DNA from: an uncultured Verrucomicrobia subdivision 3 bacterium
GTDB lineage: Bacteria > Verrucomicrobiota > Verrucomicrobiia > Limisphaerales > UBA11358
Assembly: GCA_903865745.1 (NCBI GenBank)
Contig: CAIPKV010000028.1
Location: 28,322-92,321 of the forward strand
DNA length: 64,000 nucleotides
Reading direction: 5' to 3'
Shown: piece by piece, positions 8,861 to 17,695 of the stretch
How positions within the stretch are numbered: position 1 is the stretch's first letter
Layout of the letters: each line of letters begins with the position of its first letter
Made by a program: the position numbers and the translations under genes
The notes under the pieces: model-generated
Database searches by the model: none
Told to the model about the DNA's origin: nothing
Seen by the model: only the letters and a program-made list of their open reading frames with translations

Positions 8861-9780
8861 CGCGACCCGTCATCGCCGGGCTGCTGTTACTGGTGGCGCC
8901 GCTGTTGTTTGCGGCTGAACCGGATGGCAACGCGCAAATCCGCGCGCAGGCTGGCGATTCGGAGATTGTCATCACCACCACGCGACGGCTGGCGGGAGCG
9001 ATAGGTTCGCTGACGTGGCATGGTCAGGAGTTCATCAACGTCACTGACCATGGCCGGGAGTTGCAATCGGCCAGCGCCTTCGATCTATCGCCGACCGCTA
9101 ACTCGGAAGTTTTTAATCCTACTGAAGCGGGCTCTCGCGATGACGGCGCGGGCACGAATACCACCAGTCGATTGCTGGCAATCAGTGCCGAAGGCAACCG
9201 ATTGCGGACTAAAACGCAGATGGCGTTCTGGCTGAAGTCGGTCGAACGGTCGGGTGGTCTGCTCGCTCGCAATACGAATGTGCTTTCCAACCATGTGCTC
9301 ACGAAGGATGTCCGCATTGGCTATGAGCGCTGGCCGCAGGCGCTGGATTATCATGTGACGTTTTCCGTGCCGGCGAATGAGGCGCATGTCATGGCACAAT
9401 TTGAGGCGTTGACCGCTTATATGCCGCCGGAGTTTAACACCTTTTACGAATTCTATCCACAGACCGGCCGATTGCAGTCCTTGAGCCAGGGCCCCGGTGA
9501 AATAAAACATCCGGTGGTACTAGCCACGTCGGACGGTAAGTTCGCCATGGGAATCTTTGCACCATCACAACCGCAACCGGATACGATTGGGCCCAGCTAT
9601 GGTCGCTGGTTCTTTGATGGAGCGCATGTCGCCAAATGGAATTGTGTGTTCCGGGTGCGCAATCAGCAGGGCATCCGCAGCGGGGATTACAGCTACCACC
9701 TCTTAGTGCCGATCGGGACGCTCGCGCAGGTGGAGGGGATGATGCGTGATTGGACGACGGCGGGAACCCTCGTTAAGTAG
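8854..9780 (+). CDS. secreted protein of unknown function
   Basis: A 308-residue protein using GTG at 8854, overlapping the dapL end by 7 bp, so translation is probably coupled. Residues 1-20 (ending [11 protein letters not shown]) form a signal peptide. The mature part is rich in beta strands, with [28 protein letters not shown] near its start, reminiscent of the beta-sandwich front of sugar-binding or galactose-mutarotase-like proteins. [12 protein letters not shown] and [20 protein letters not shown] lie in the second half. I recognise no catalytic motif. Coupling to dapL is not obviously functional. Confidence 0.7.
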   Translation: MVTRPVIAGLLLLVAPLLFAAEPDGNAQIRAQAGDSEIVITTTRRLAGAIGSLTWHGQEFINVTDHGRELQSASAFDLSPTANSEVFNPTEAGSRDDGAGTNTTSRLLAISAEGNRLRTKTQMAFWLKSVERSGGLLARNTNVLSNHVLTKDVRIGYERWPQALDYHVTFSVPANEAHVMAQFEALTAYMPPEFNTFYEFYPQTGRLQSLSQGPGEIKHPVVLATSDGKFAMGIFAPSQPQPDTIGPSYGRWFFDGAHVAKWNCVFRVRNQQGIRSGDYSYHLLVPIGTLAQVEGMMRDWTTAGTLVK

Positions 9781-9873
9781 AACGCTAGCAGCGTCAATTG
9801 AAGTGGTAAGGGCAGGGGATGGCCCGCGGTTTTCCCGCGTGACAGTTGGCGATACGTGAGGCATTGTGCCGCG

Positions 9874-10638
9874 ATGACAACGACTGAAGCTGCCCAATTG
9901 CTCGAGCAATTTCGGGCTGGGAAAATCCCGGTGGACAAGGTGCTGCACGCATTTCAAGCTGCGCCTGTCGCCGACCTCGGCTTCGCGCAGGTGGACACGC
10001 ACCGCGCGCTCCGCAAGAATTTTCCGGAAGTCATCTTCGGTGCGGGCAAGACGCCCGAGCAAGTCGTCAAGATTGCGGCCAAACTGCTTGAGCATGACCA
10101 GCCGGTGCTCGTCACGCGCATTACAGACGAGCATGCCCGCGTGCTACGGAAGAAATTCAAGCTCGCCGTCCACCATGCCGCCGCCCGCTGCGTGACCATC
10201 GAGAAGAAACCTTTGCCAAAACGCGCTGGCTTCATCGCGGTGGTCTGTGCAGGTACGAGCGATTTACCAGTAGCCGAGGAAGCCGCCGTCACAGCTGAAA
10301 TCATGGGCAACCGCGTGGAGCGTGTGCACGATATCGGCGTGGCTGGCTTGCACCGGATGCTGGCGCAGATGGAATTGTTGCAGAGCGCGAATGTGATTGT
10401 GGCGGTCGCCGGTATGGAAGGTGCGCTTCCGAGCGTGCTGGCAGGGTTGGTTTCAAAGCCGGTCATCGCGGTGCCGACGAGCATTGGCTATGGCGCGAGC
10501 TTTGGTGGTATTGCCGCGCTGCTCGCGATGTTGAACAGTTGCGCGAGCGGGGTCACGGTGGTGAACATCGACAACGGCTTCGGTGCCGGCTATGCGGCCA
10601 GCCAGATCAATGCCTTAGCCGCAGATGGACACCGATGA
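9874..10638 (+). CDS. larB: nickel-pincer cofactor biosynthesis protein LarB
   Basis: A 254-residue protein starting at the ATG at 9874. LarB carboxylates and hydrolyses nicotinic acid adenine dinucleotide to the pyridinium-biscarboxylate mononucleotide, the first step to the NPN cofactor. The PurE-like C-terminal half is clear: [49 protein letters not shown] and [12 protein letters not shown]. It heads a larB-larC-larE run on the plus strand. Its last codons (AADGHR) are written by the start of a dispersed repeat that fills the gap to larC, so the true C-terminus may have been extended. Confidence 0.93.
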   Translation: MTTTEAAQLLEQFRAGKIPVDKVLHAFQAAPVADLGFAQVDTHRALRKNFPEVIFGAGKTPEQVVKIAAKLLEHDQPVLVTRITDEHARVLRKKFKLAVHHAAARCVTIEKKPLPKRAGFIAVVCAGTSDLPVAEEAAVTAEIMGNRVERVHDIGVAGLHRMLAQMELLQSANVIVAVAGMEGALPSVLAGLVSKPVIAVPTSIGYGASFGGIAALLAMLNSCASGVTVVNIDNGFGAGYAASQINALAADGHR

Positions 10639-10706
10639 AACACAGATGCTTTCTGGCTCTGTAACTTTTCCCCATCTGTGCTAACCTGTGGGCATCTGTG
10701 GCTGAA
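10619..10706. repeat. CAGATG/CATCTG-type interspersed repeat
   Basis: The gap after larB is filled by repeated CAGATG and CATCTGTG words. CAGATGGACACCGATG occurs on the left. CCCATCTGTG and GGCATCTGTGGCTG occur on the right, giving inverted pairs. Related wording appears at 24920-24965 (CCGCAGAT twice) and 63757-63780. It runs into the 3' end of larB. Confidence 0.55.
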
Positions 10707-10717
10707 ATGAATTTTGA

Positions 10718-12040
10718 ATGAAGACCCTTTACCTCGATATATTTAGTGGCATTGCCGGCGACATGTTTATTGCCGCACTGCTCGACCTCGGCGTGGATGC
10801 CGTCAAACTCGAACGCGAACTGAAGAAACTCAAGCTCGATGGATATCATCTGCACATTTCGCGTGGGCAAAAGTCTGCCATCGCGGGCGTGAAGTTCGAT
10901 GTCCACCTCGCTCATGCGCACGACCACGCGCACGCGCATGACGGACATGAACATGCCCACGAAAACGGCCACCATCACGGGCATCAGCATCACGACCACC
11001 CGCATGACCATGGCCATGAACATCATCACGAGGCGCAAAGGAACTTCGCCGAGATCAAGCAGCTCATCACGCGCAGCAAGCTATCGGCTTGGGTGAAGGA
11101 GAAATCTATTGCCGTGTTCCAGCGCATCGCGGTGGCCGAAGGGAAGATTCACGGTGTGCCACCGAATGAAGTTCATTTCCATGAGGTCGGCGCGGTGGAC
11201 TCCATCGTAGACATCGTCGGCGCGGCGATTGCTTTAGAATTTCTCGGTAAGCCGCGCGTGTTTGCCTCGCCGGTGGTCGAGGGCACCGGCTGGATTAATT
11301 GTGCGCATGGCCGCTTTCCCGTACCTGCGCCGGCTACACTGGCAATTCTGGGTGCGCGTAAGATTCCCGTTTCGCAGTGCGACGAGCCGCATGAGTTGGT
11401 CACGCCCACCGGTGCGGCGTTGCTCGCGGAATTTGTTAAGAGCTTCGGTGCGATGGACAATCTTGTTGCAGAAAAGATTGGTTTCGGCCTCGGTACGCGG
11501 GATAACCAGACGCGACCGAATGTGTTGCGCGCGGTATTGGGGACGCGGTCTATAGGCCAAGGTCCAAAGTCCAAAGTCGCGGGCGGCTTGGATTGGGAGA
11601 CGGATCGAGTGGCGGTGCTGGAAACCAATTTGGACGATTGCACCGGCGAAATGCTCGGCGCTTTTGTCGACACTGCCTTGGCTGCTGGCGCGCTGGATGT
11701 CTTTCATACGCCGATTCAAATGAAGAAGAACCGTCCGGGCATCTTGCTCACGGTGTTGTGTGTCGAAAGCGATGCGGACAAGTTCAGCGAATTGATTTTG
11801 CGGGACACGACGGCTTTCGGCGTGCGCCGGACCATTGCCGAACGGCGCAAGTTACGTCGCGAATTCGTGGAAACGGCCACACCTTTCGGCAAGGTGACGG
11901 TGAAAATCGGGCGACTTGGTGGTAAGGTAGTGCAAGCGGCACCGGAATATGAATCGGCCAAAAAGCTGGCAACGAAAGCCGGCGTGCCGCTGAAGCAGGT
12001 CTATGATGCAGCTGCAAAGAGTGCGAAGTTGTTGAAGTGA
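10718..12040 (+). CDS. larC: nickel-pincer cofactor biosynthesis protein LarC (nickel insertion)
   Basis: A 440-residue protein beginning MKTLYLDIFSGIAGDMFIAALLDLG, the family signature. LarC inserts nickel into the dithiolated pincer precursor in a CTP-dependent reaction. A very His/Asp-rich loop at about residues 65-108 (blocks such as HDHAHAHDGHEHAHENGHHH) probably stores or delivers nickel. HFHEVGAVDSIVDIVGAA and ELVTPTGAALLAEF follow. The protein is one continuous frame, unlike the frameshift-split LarC1/LarC2 of Lactiplantibacillus. Its stop overlaps the larE start (TGATG). Confidence 0.94.
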   Translation: MKTLYLDIFSGIAGDMFIAALLDLGVDAVKLERELKKLKLDGYHLHISRGQKSAIAGVKFDVHLAHAHDHAHAHDGHEHAHENGHHHGHQHHDHPHDHGHEHHHEAQRNFAEIKQLITRSKLSAWVKEKSIAVFQRIAVAEGKIHGVPPNEVHFHEVGAVDSIVDIVGAAIALEFLGKPRVFASPVVEGTGWINCAHGRFPVPAPATLAILGARKIPVSQCDEPHELVTPTGAALLAEFVKSFGAMDNLVAEKIGFGLGTRDNQTRPNVLRAVLGTRSIGQGPKSKVAGGLDWETDRVAVLETNLDDCTGEMLGAFVDTALAAGALDVFHTPIQMKKNRPGILLTVLCVESDADKFSELILRDTTAFGVRRTIAERRKLRREFVETATPFGKVTVKIGRLGGKVVQAAPEYESAKKLATKAGVPLKQVYDAAAKSAKLLK

Positions 12041-12951
12041 TGAGTGAAGCCAATCTCAAGCTGGAGAAGTTGCGGACGTTGCTGAAAGGCTACGGTTCGT
12101 GTCTGGTGGCGTATTCCGGTGGGGTGGACTCTGTGTTCCTCGCGCGCGTCGCCCACGAGGTGCTGGGCGACCGTGCCCTGGCGGCCATTGCCGACTCACC
12201 AAGTTTACCACGTCGGGAGCTGGCCGAGGCGCTCGATCTTGCAACGCAATTCGCCTTTCCCGTGCGTGTGTTGCACACCCAGGAATTTGCCAATGACAAT
12301 TACACGGCGAATCCCGCCAATCGCTGCTACTTCTGCAAGCATGAGCTTTTCGAGGAACTAACGCCTCTAGCGAAGGCGGAAAACTTTGCGGTCATCGCAT
12401 ACGGTGAGAACGCCAGTGACGTGGGCGATTATCGTCCGGGCGCGCAGGCAGCGGCGGAGTTTCAGGTGCGCGCACCGCTCAAGGAAGCCGGTTTGACCAA
12501 GGCGGAAATTCGCGAGCTATCCGCACAACTCGGTTTGCCCACGGCGGACAAGCCGCAGATGGCGTGCCTCAGTTCGCGCGTGCCTTACGGCGAAACCGTG
12601 ACGCCGGAAAAACTGCACATGATTGAACAGGCAGAGTATGTTTTGCGCGATCTCGGCTTCCATGATGTCCGGGTAAGGCATCATGAGATGAAGGGCGTTG
12701 AATCTTTAAAAAGTTCAATCGTTAAATCGGGAATTGTTCCCGCCGCTTCAACGATTCAACCATCTAATATTTTAACCAGTCTCGCTCGCATCGAGCTAGC
12801 GCCAGCGGAAATCCCATCACTGCTGGCGAATGGCAAGCTGACGACGGTAGCAGAGGAATTAAAGAAGATTGGCTACGCGCACGTCACGCTAGACTTGCAA
12901 GGTTACCGGCGCGGCAGCACGAACGAGGCTTTAGGCAAGCAGTCGGCATAA
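12040..12951 (+). CDS. larE: LarE sacrificial sulfur transferase with in-frame insertion
   Basis: A 303-residue PP-loop protein. The ATG at 12040 is preferred over GTG at 12037; it overlaps the larC stop. The ATP-binding loop AYSGGVDSVFLARV is at 24-37. RCYFCKHELF follows, then PQMACLSSRVPYGE with Cys176, the residue that donates sulfur in the studied LarE. LarE installs sulfur on the NPN precursor. Between RVRHHE and LARIELAP, where the family runs straight on, about 30 extra residues (about 217-247) are inserted. They are encoded by AT-richer palindromic DNA (listed separately). No larA lies in the window. Confidence 0.92.
   Translation: MSEANLKLEKLRTLLKGYGSCLVAYSGGVDSVFLARVAHEVLGDRALAAIADSPSLPRRELAEALDLATQFAFPVRVLHTQEFANDNYTANPANRCYFCKHELFEELTPLAKAENFAVIAYGENASDVGDYRPGAQAAAEFQVRAPLKEAGLTKAEIRELSAQLGLPTADKPQMACLSSRVPYGETVTPEKLHMIEQAEYVLRDLGFHDVRVRHHEMKGVESLKSSIVKSGIVPAASTIQPSNILTSLARIELAPAEIPSLLANGKLTTVAEELKKIGYAHVTLDLQGYRRGSTNEALGKQSA
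12697..12760. repeat. palindromic element inside larE
   Basis: GTTGAATC at 12697 and its complement GATTCAAC at 12753-12760 bound the element. The centre is GGGAATTGTTCCC (12729-12741), itself a palindrome. The stretch is visibly richer in A and T than the flanking larE sequence and keeps the frame open. It corresponds to residues absent from usual LarE proteins. Confidence 0.65.
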
Positions 12952-12974
12952 TTGCCAAGCCTTCAAGTCCGTCA

Positions 12975-15908
12975 TTACTTCTTGTTGACGGCAAATTGGT
13001 AAGTTCCTGAACCAACCTCAAACACAGTTTGGTCGTTTTCCTGACGAAGGAATTTAACACCTTCCGCCGCTGCCACCGGCTGACCGCTCTCGGTGATGCT
13101 CGAAATGTCTTTCGCCGGAATCGAGACGGTGGCGGTCGTATTGACCGGCACGGTGACTTCCAAGGTCAGCCGGTCACCATCGCTTTTCCACGTACTGGCA
13201 ATCTTGCCGTGAATGGAATTGTAGCTGGTGTTTGCCCAGGTCAGGCCATTTCGGATGACTGGTTCAATCAGGATGGTTTTGTAACCGGGACTGGCGTGAT
13301 GAATTCCCCCAATGCCACCGAAAAGGTATTCGCCACAGGATCCGAGTGAATAATGGTTGAACGAGTTCATGCTCGGACTTTGGAACCCTTTTTCCGGCGT
13401 CCACCCATCCCACCGCTCCCAAATCGTGGTGGCTCCGTGTTTCACTGAGAACAGCCACGATGGAAAGGTATCCTGAAACAGCAGTCCGTAGGCGGTATCC
13501 GCCTTACCCGCCTGGGTCAGCACCGGCAGCAGGTAGCTCACGCCAACAAAACCGGTGGAGAGATGGTTGCCCTTTGCGTTGATATCATCTTCCAGATATT
13601 GCGCCGCCTTGGTCTGGAGTTCTATCGGCAGCAATTCAAATTTCAGGGCCATCGCATAAGCGCATTGCGTATTGCCAGTGATGCGGCCGTCGGCGGCGAC
13701 ATAGCGCTGGTTGAACGCACCTTTGATATTGGTAAACAACTGGTCATATTTATTCGCTTCCTCCACGCGTCCCAGCTCGCGATAGGACTTGGCCAGCAGA
13801 TGGGTGGAATACGCAAAGAAGGCTGTCCCGATCAAATCCTTCGGGGTATTCGCTCCAATGGACAACCAATCGCCGTAGTCATTGCCGCGATCTCGGTCAC
13901 GAATCAGTCCGTCGCTGTGCTCACGCAGATACTCGACCCAGCGGGTCATCGCCGGCAGATGCTGTGCCAATATCCGTTTGTCGCCATACACTTCGTAGAT
14001 AGTCCACGGGCAGATGACGCCCGCATCGCCCCAGGCAGGAACCCCATTACAACCCATCGTATTAGGGCTCACGTCGCTAAAGGAACCTTCCGCGGTCTGG
14101 CCATCATCCACGTCCACCAGCCATTTGGTGAAGAACGCCGCCACATCCGCGTTATAAGTCGCGGTGCGGATGAATACCTCCGCGTCGCCCATCCAACCCA
14201 GCCGCTCATCCCGCTGCGGACAATCCGTGGGCACGCTGATATAGTTGCCGCGCTGCCCCCATTGAATGTTCGACTGAAGCTGGTTGATGCGCGCATCGGA
14301 ACAGGCAAACTCGCCCGCCGGCGGATTATCCGAGCCAATCACAATACCTGTGACCGCATCCATCGCTGGTGGATTAGTCAGGCCGCTGATTTCCACATAG
14401 CGGAAGCCGTGAAAGGTGAAGCGTGGCTGCCAGGTTTCCACGCCGTCGCCGGTACACACATAATGATCGATTGACGGCGCCCCGCGAAGATTAGTGGTGT
14501 AGATCGTGCCATCGGGATTCAGCATCTCCGCATGGCGTAGGGTAATCTTAGTGCCCGCCGGAGCGGACACAGTCAACCGGACCACGCCCACCATATTCTG
14601 ACCCAGATCATAAACCCAATGGCCGGGACTCGTTTCCTTCAGGGTTTTCGGCTTCAGTTCAATCACCTGCCGCACGGGTTCCATTACTTGCGCCTCCAGT
14701 TTACGCGCCGACTCATCCCGCACTCCGACCGGTCCCCAAACGCTATCGTCCAGACCTGGTTGATCCCAACCGCTCACTTCCAGCCGCGCATCATAGTTTT
14801 CACCCAGCATGAAATCTGCGGACTGAATGGGACTGGCGTGCCATTTCCAAGTGTCATCGGTCTCCACCTGTTCCGTGTGCCCATCCGCGTAAGTCACTTC
14901 CAGTTGAGCCAGCAACGCCGGTTCCTTACCAAAAAACTCAAAGCCGTGATTGCCAATGTGTCCGCTAAACCACCCGTTGGCCAACAATGCACCCAGTGCA
15001 TTGCTGCCGGGTTTCAATAGCGCCGTCACATCGTAGGCTTGATAGCGCACCCGTTTGCGATAGTCCGTCCAATCCGGCGCGAGCACGTGATCGCCCACGC
15101 GCTGGCCGTTGAGATGTATCTCATACAAACCCAGCGCGGTAACATAGAGCATCGCCTTTTGCACCGGCGCTTTCACTTCGAACGCTTTCCGCAGATAAGG
15201 CACAGCCGATGAGGTTCCCGGCAAGGAAAGCGTTTGGTCTTCCTTTACGGTTTTAGTAAACGTCTGTCCGCCGAATTCGTATTCCACCCGCAATTGCTTC
15301 ACCACTTTGTAGGCCGGATCAACGCCCATGGTCGTGTTGTTGACCACTAAATTCAGGCGGCCCTGATCAATCTTCTGCCTCAAGACGGCGGTCACATCCG
15401 CCGCCGCCCCGCCGGCAACCGCTTCATAGGTTGCGTGATGAATAATCAGCGGCGTCGTGGCCGGCGCTTCGGGTGCAATCCACTTGGCGCCCCAATCAGA
15501 CGGCTGCAGCAGGCCCATCTGCCATTGGGCGATGGAACTCCATGCGCCGGCGTGGCCAGCGCGATCCCAGGCGCGCACTTTCCAATAGCAGTTCTCCCGC
15601 GAAACCAGCGGCTTGCCCGCATAAGCAATCTGAGCGCTTTCATCCGACGCCACCTTGCCGCTGTCCCACAGGTCACCGGTGTCTGCATCGAGCAGCGCGC
15701 GCGATGAGGCCACCAGAACCTGATACGCGGACTGTACCTCGCCACGCTTTTCAGCCGTAAGAATCCAACTAAAGCGCGGACTGCTCGCATCAATCCCCAG
15801 CGGGTTGACCAGATATTCGCATCGCAAGTTTTGCGTCGTCACGGCGGCTGAACAGATACCGGACAGCAGGACGGTTCCCCAGAGAATGATGTGCTTTGAA
15901 AGGTTCAT
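12975..15908 (-). CDS. secreted alpha-L-rhamnosidase (GH78)
   Basis: A 977-residue exported protein with signal peptide at 1-22 (IILWGTVLLSGICSAA). The GH78 N-terminal domain begins LRCEYLVNPLGIDASSPRFSW. A carbohydrate-binding-like domain is in the middle (LNGQRVGDHVLAPDWTDYRKRVRY). The catalytic (alpha/alpha)6 barrel has DCPQRDERLGWMGDAEVF, with the acidic residues of the active site, and later HYSLGSCGEYLFGGIGGI. It should release L-rhamnose from plant or microbial polysaccharide. An insertion at about 165-250, containing a run like AAADVTAVLRQKIDQGRLNLVV, is also seen in other large secreted members. It converges on larE and has no adjoining rhamnose genes. Confidence 0.93.
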   Translation of the reverse strand: MNLSKHIILWGTVLLSGICSAAVTTQNLRCEYLVNPLGIDASSPRFSWILTAEKRGEVQSAYQVLVASSRALLDADTGDLWDSGKVASDESAQIAYAGKPLVSRENCYWKVRAWDRAGHAGAWSSIAQWQMGLLQPSDWGAKWIAPEAPATTPLIIHHATYEAVAGGAAADVTAVLRQKIDQGRLNLVVNNTTMGVDPAYKVVKQLRVEYEFGGQTFTKTVKEDQTLSLPGTSSAVPYLRKAFEVKAPVQKAMLYVTALGLYEIHLNGQRVGDHVLAPDWTDYRKRVRYQAYDVTALLKPGSNALGALLANGWFSGHIGNHGFEFFGKEPALLAQLEVTYADGHTEQVETDDTWKWHASPIQSADFMLGENYDARLEVSGWDQPGLDDSVWGPVGVRDESARKLEAQVMEPVRQVIELKPKTLKETSPGHWVYDLGQNMVGVVRLTVSAPAGTKITLRHAEMLNPDGTIYTTNLRGAPSIDHYVCTGDGVETWQPRFTFHGFRYVEISGLTNPPAMDAVTGIVIGSDNPPAGEFACSDARINQLQSNIQWGQRGNYISVPTDCPQRDERLGWMGDAEVFIRTATYNADVAAFFTKWLVDVDDGQTAEGSFSDVSPNTMGCNGVPAWGDAGVICPWTIYEVYGDKRILAQHLPAMTRWVEYLREHSDGLIRDRDRGNDYGDWLSIGANTPKDLIGTAFFAYSTHLLAKSYRELGRVEEANKYDQLFTNIKGAFNQRYVAADGRITGNTQCAYAMALKFELLPIELQTKAAQYLEDDINAKGNHLSTGFVGVSYLLPVLTQAGKADTAYGLLFQDTFPSWLFSVKHGATTIWERWDGWTPEKGFQSPSMNSFNHYSLGSCGEYLFGGIGGIHHASPGYKTILIEPVIRNGLTWANTSYNSIHGKIASTWKSDGDRLTLEVTVPVNTTATVSIPAKDISSITESGQPVAAAEGVKFLRQENDQTVFEVGSGTYQFAVNKK

Positions 15909-15979
15909 TGAGTGAAAGATTAATGGGTCCGCATAAAAGTGGACAGCCGTTTGTGTCTAGTCAGCCGGAATTCTTCTAG

Positions 15980-17020
15980 TCAACCTTCCGCCCTAGCCCA
16001 AGCGGGCAGGGGAGCCGTAAACTCGACCGGGGTCAGTGTCTGCGGATGAATAAACTTTATATGCCCTGCGTGTAGACACAGCGGCGGCTCGCCCACGGCC
16101 AGCGTCTGTGTGCGGCCGAGCTGGTGGCCGGGCAGATACAGCGCATCGCCACACACCGGCAACCCCAGTTGCCAGAGATGCACGCGAATCTGATTCGTGC
16201 GCCCCGTTAGTGGCTTTACTTCAATCAAATTCGTGCCGTCGGCGAAGCGCTGGAGCACGTGAAACTCCGTCCGCGCCGCCAGACCGTTCTCAAAATCAAT
16301 CGTCCGCGAACAACGCTTGCCGGATTCTGCGCTAATGGGGGCGTCGCAAAAGAAATCATCCGCTGGCAACGGGCCTGGCACGCGTACCAGATAAGTCTTT
16401 GTAACCTTGCCCTGCGCGAACTGGGCCTGTAGGTGGGCGGCGAAAAGCCGCGAGCGCGCCACCAGCACCAGACCCGTTGTGTTGGCATCCAGCCGATGCG
16501 CCGGATAGGGCGTCTGCGGCTGATAAACCGTATTCAATATATGCTGGAGTGTGTTGCGATAGAACCGGCCACCGGCATGCATCGGCAGTGGGGCGGGTTT
16601 ATTGATTACAATCAGCGCGTCGTCCTCGTGCAGCAACTCCACCGCGCCGTTCACGGCTGGCTCGGTGATATTCGGAAAGAGATGCTGATAACGCTCACCG
16701 GCCCGCACGATTTGCGTGGCCGCAACTGCTAACTGGTCCAAATTCACGATTCGGCCCAGCGCGAATTCCGCCTCCCACTCAGTTACCGAAACATTCCCAA
16801 CCATCCGACCCAGCGCGGCCAGCAGGGGCAGGCCATCGCAAGCGCCGGGAATGTTCAGCGGTTTGAAGTGGTCCTGCGGCTGACTCCCCGGCAAGGGGGT
16901 GACCGCCAGGCGAAAGGCCGCATGCCGAAGAGTAATCAAAGTGTGGCCAGTGTGCGCGGGAAATTTATCAGGGTCAATTCGGCTCTGGCCATTCGGTAGG
17001 CTGGCCTCGACTAACCGCAA
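15980..17020 (-). CDS. RluA-family pseudouridine synthase
   Basis: A 346-residue protein with the catalytic motif YPAHRLDANTTGLVLVARS; the Asp forms the enzyme-RNA adduct. Other conserved blocks are LHEDDALIVINKPAPLPMHAGG, KTYLVRVPG, LIEVKPLTGRTNQIRVHLWQLGLPVCGD and LHAGHIKFIHP. The first 120 residues differ from the common S4 domain of RluA/RluD. The start is a TTG at 17020; there is no nearby ATG, so the exact N-terminus is uncertain. It modifies uridines in rRNA or tRNA; the site cannot be predicted. Confidence 0.87.
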   Translation of the reverse strand: MRLVEASLPNGQSRIDPDKFPAHTGHTLITLRHAAFRLAVTPLPGSQPQDHFKPLNIPGACDGLPLLAALGRMVGNVSVTEWEAEFALGRIVNLDQLAVAATQIVRAGERYQHLFPNITEPAVNGAVELLHEDDALIVINKPAPLPMHAGGRFYRNTLQHILNTVYQPQTPYPAHRLDANTTGLVLVARSRLFAAHLQAQFAQGKVTKTYLVRVPGPLPADDFFCDAPISAESGKRCSRTIDFENGLAARTEFHVLQRFADGTNLIEVKPLTGRTNQIRVHLWQLGLPVCGDALYLPGHQLGRTQTLAVGEPPLCLHAGHIKFIHPQTLTPVEFTAPLPAWARAEG

Positions 17021-17047
17021 GTTTCGTTAAAGCGAAAGCCGTGTAAG

Positions 17048-17692
17048 TTAAACCGGCGTAGCTTTGCGGCCCACGAATAAGAGGTAGCGCCAGACACCAC
17101 CGTAGGCGTTCCGCTGTTGATCGGTGCGCGCTGCAAATTGTGCCGAGAGCAGCGGTCGCAACTGGCCGTTCATCCGCACATGGTTCACGCCCATCCAGCG
17201 TTCGAACAATGGTAGCCGCGTGTCATGAAAATCCACTACCGCTATGTGTCCGCCCGCTGCCAAATCGCGGTGGGCGGCAGCGATGGCATCCGCAAAGCCG
17301 GGATTGAACATCGAGAGCGCGTAGGAGAACAAAATCAGGTCAAACGGGTGTTTGCTTTGAAACTCCGGACCATAGGCGGCGTGCAATAGATGAACCCGCG
17401 ACCCGAGCGACGTGGTCTTGCGGCGCGCGACGTTTAACATCGTTTCCGACAGATCCACGCCGGTGACCTCCGCTTGCGGAAAGAGGCGGCACAGGTTCAC
17501 GATGTTTTTACCGGTACCACAGCCGACTTCAAGAATGCGTGACGGTGAACAAACCTTCGCCGCCTCGTTCAAAATGGCGTTGCGCCCGAACAAAAAACTC
17601 CACCGGGTGGCGTCGTAAATCTGCGAGTGCAGCCGGTAATAACGCTGAATAGCAGCAGCGTCACCGACTTCAGTTGGCGGCAGACTGGCCAT
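17048..17692 (-). CDS. btaB: class I methyltransferase, probable BtaB (betaine lipid N-methylation)
   Basis: A 214-residue SAM-dependent methyltransferase. Motif I is ILEVGCGTGKNIVNL, with the acidic end of strand 2 in VTGVDLSETML. It lies three bases after the btaA stop in the same operon. BtaB adds three methyl groups to the diacylglyceryl-homoserine made by BtaA, giving the phosphorus-free betaine lipid DGTS. The methyltransferase fold is certain. The BtaB role comes from the tight pairing with btaA, as in Rhodobacter. Confidence 0.82.
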   Translation of the reverse strand: MASLPPTEVGDAAAIQRYYRLHSQIYDATRWSFLFGRNAILNEAAKVCSPSRILEVGCGTGKNIVNLCRLFPQAEVTGVDLSETMLNVARRKTTSLGSRVHLLHAAYGPEFQSKHPFDLILFSYALSMFNPGFADAIAAAHRDLAAGGHIAVVDFHDTRLPLFERWMGVNHVRMNGQLRPLLSAQFAARTDQQRNAYGGVWRYLLFVGRKATPV

Positions 17693-17695
17693 GCT

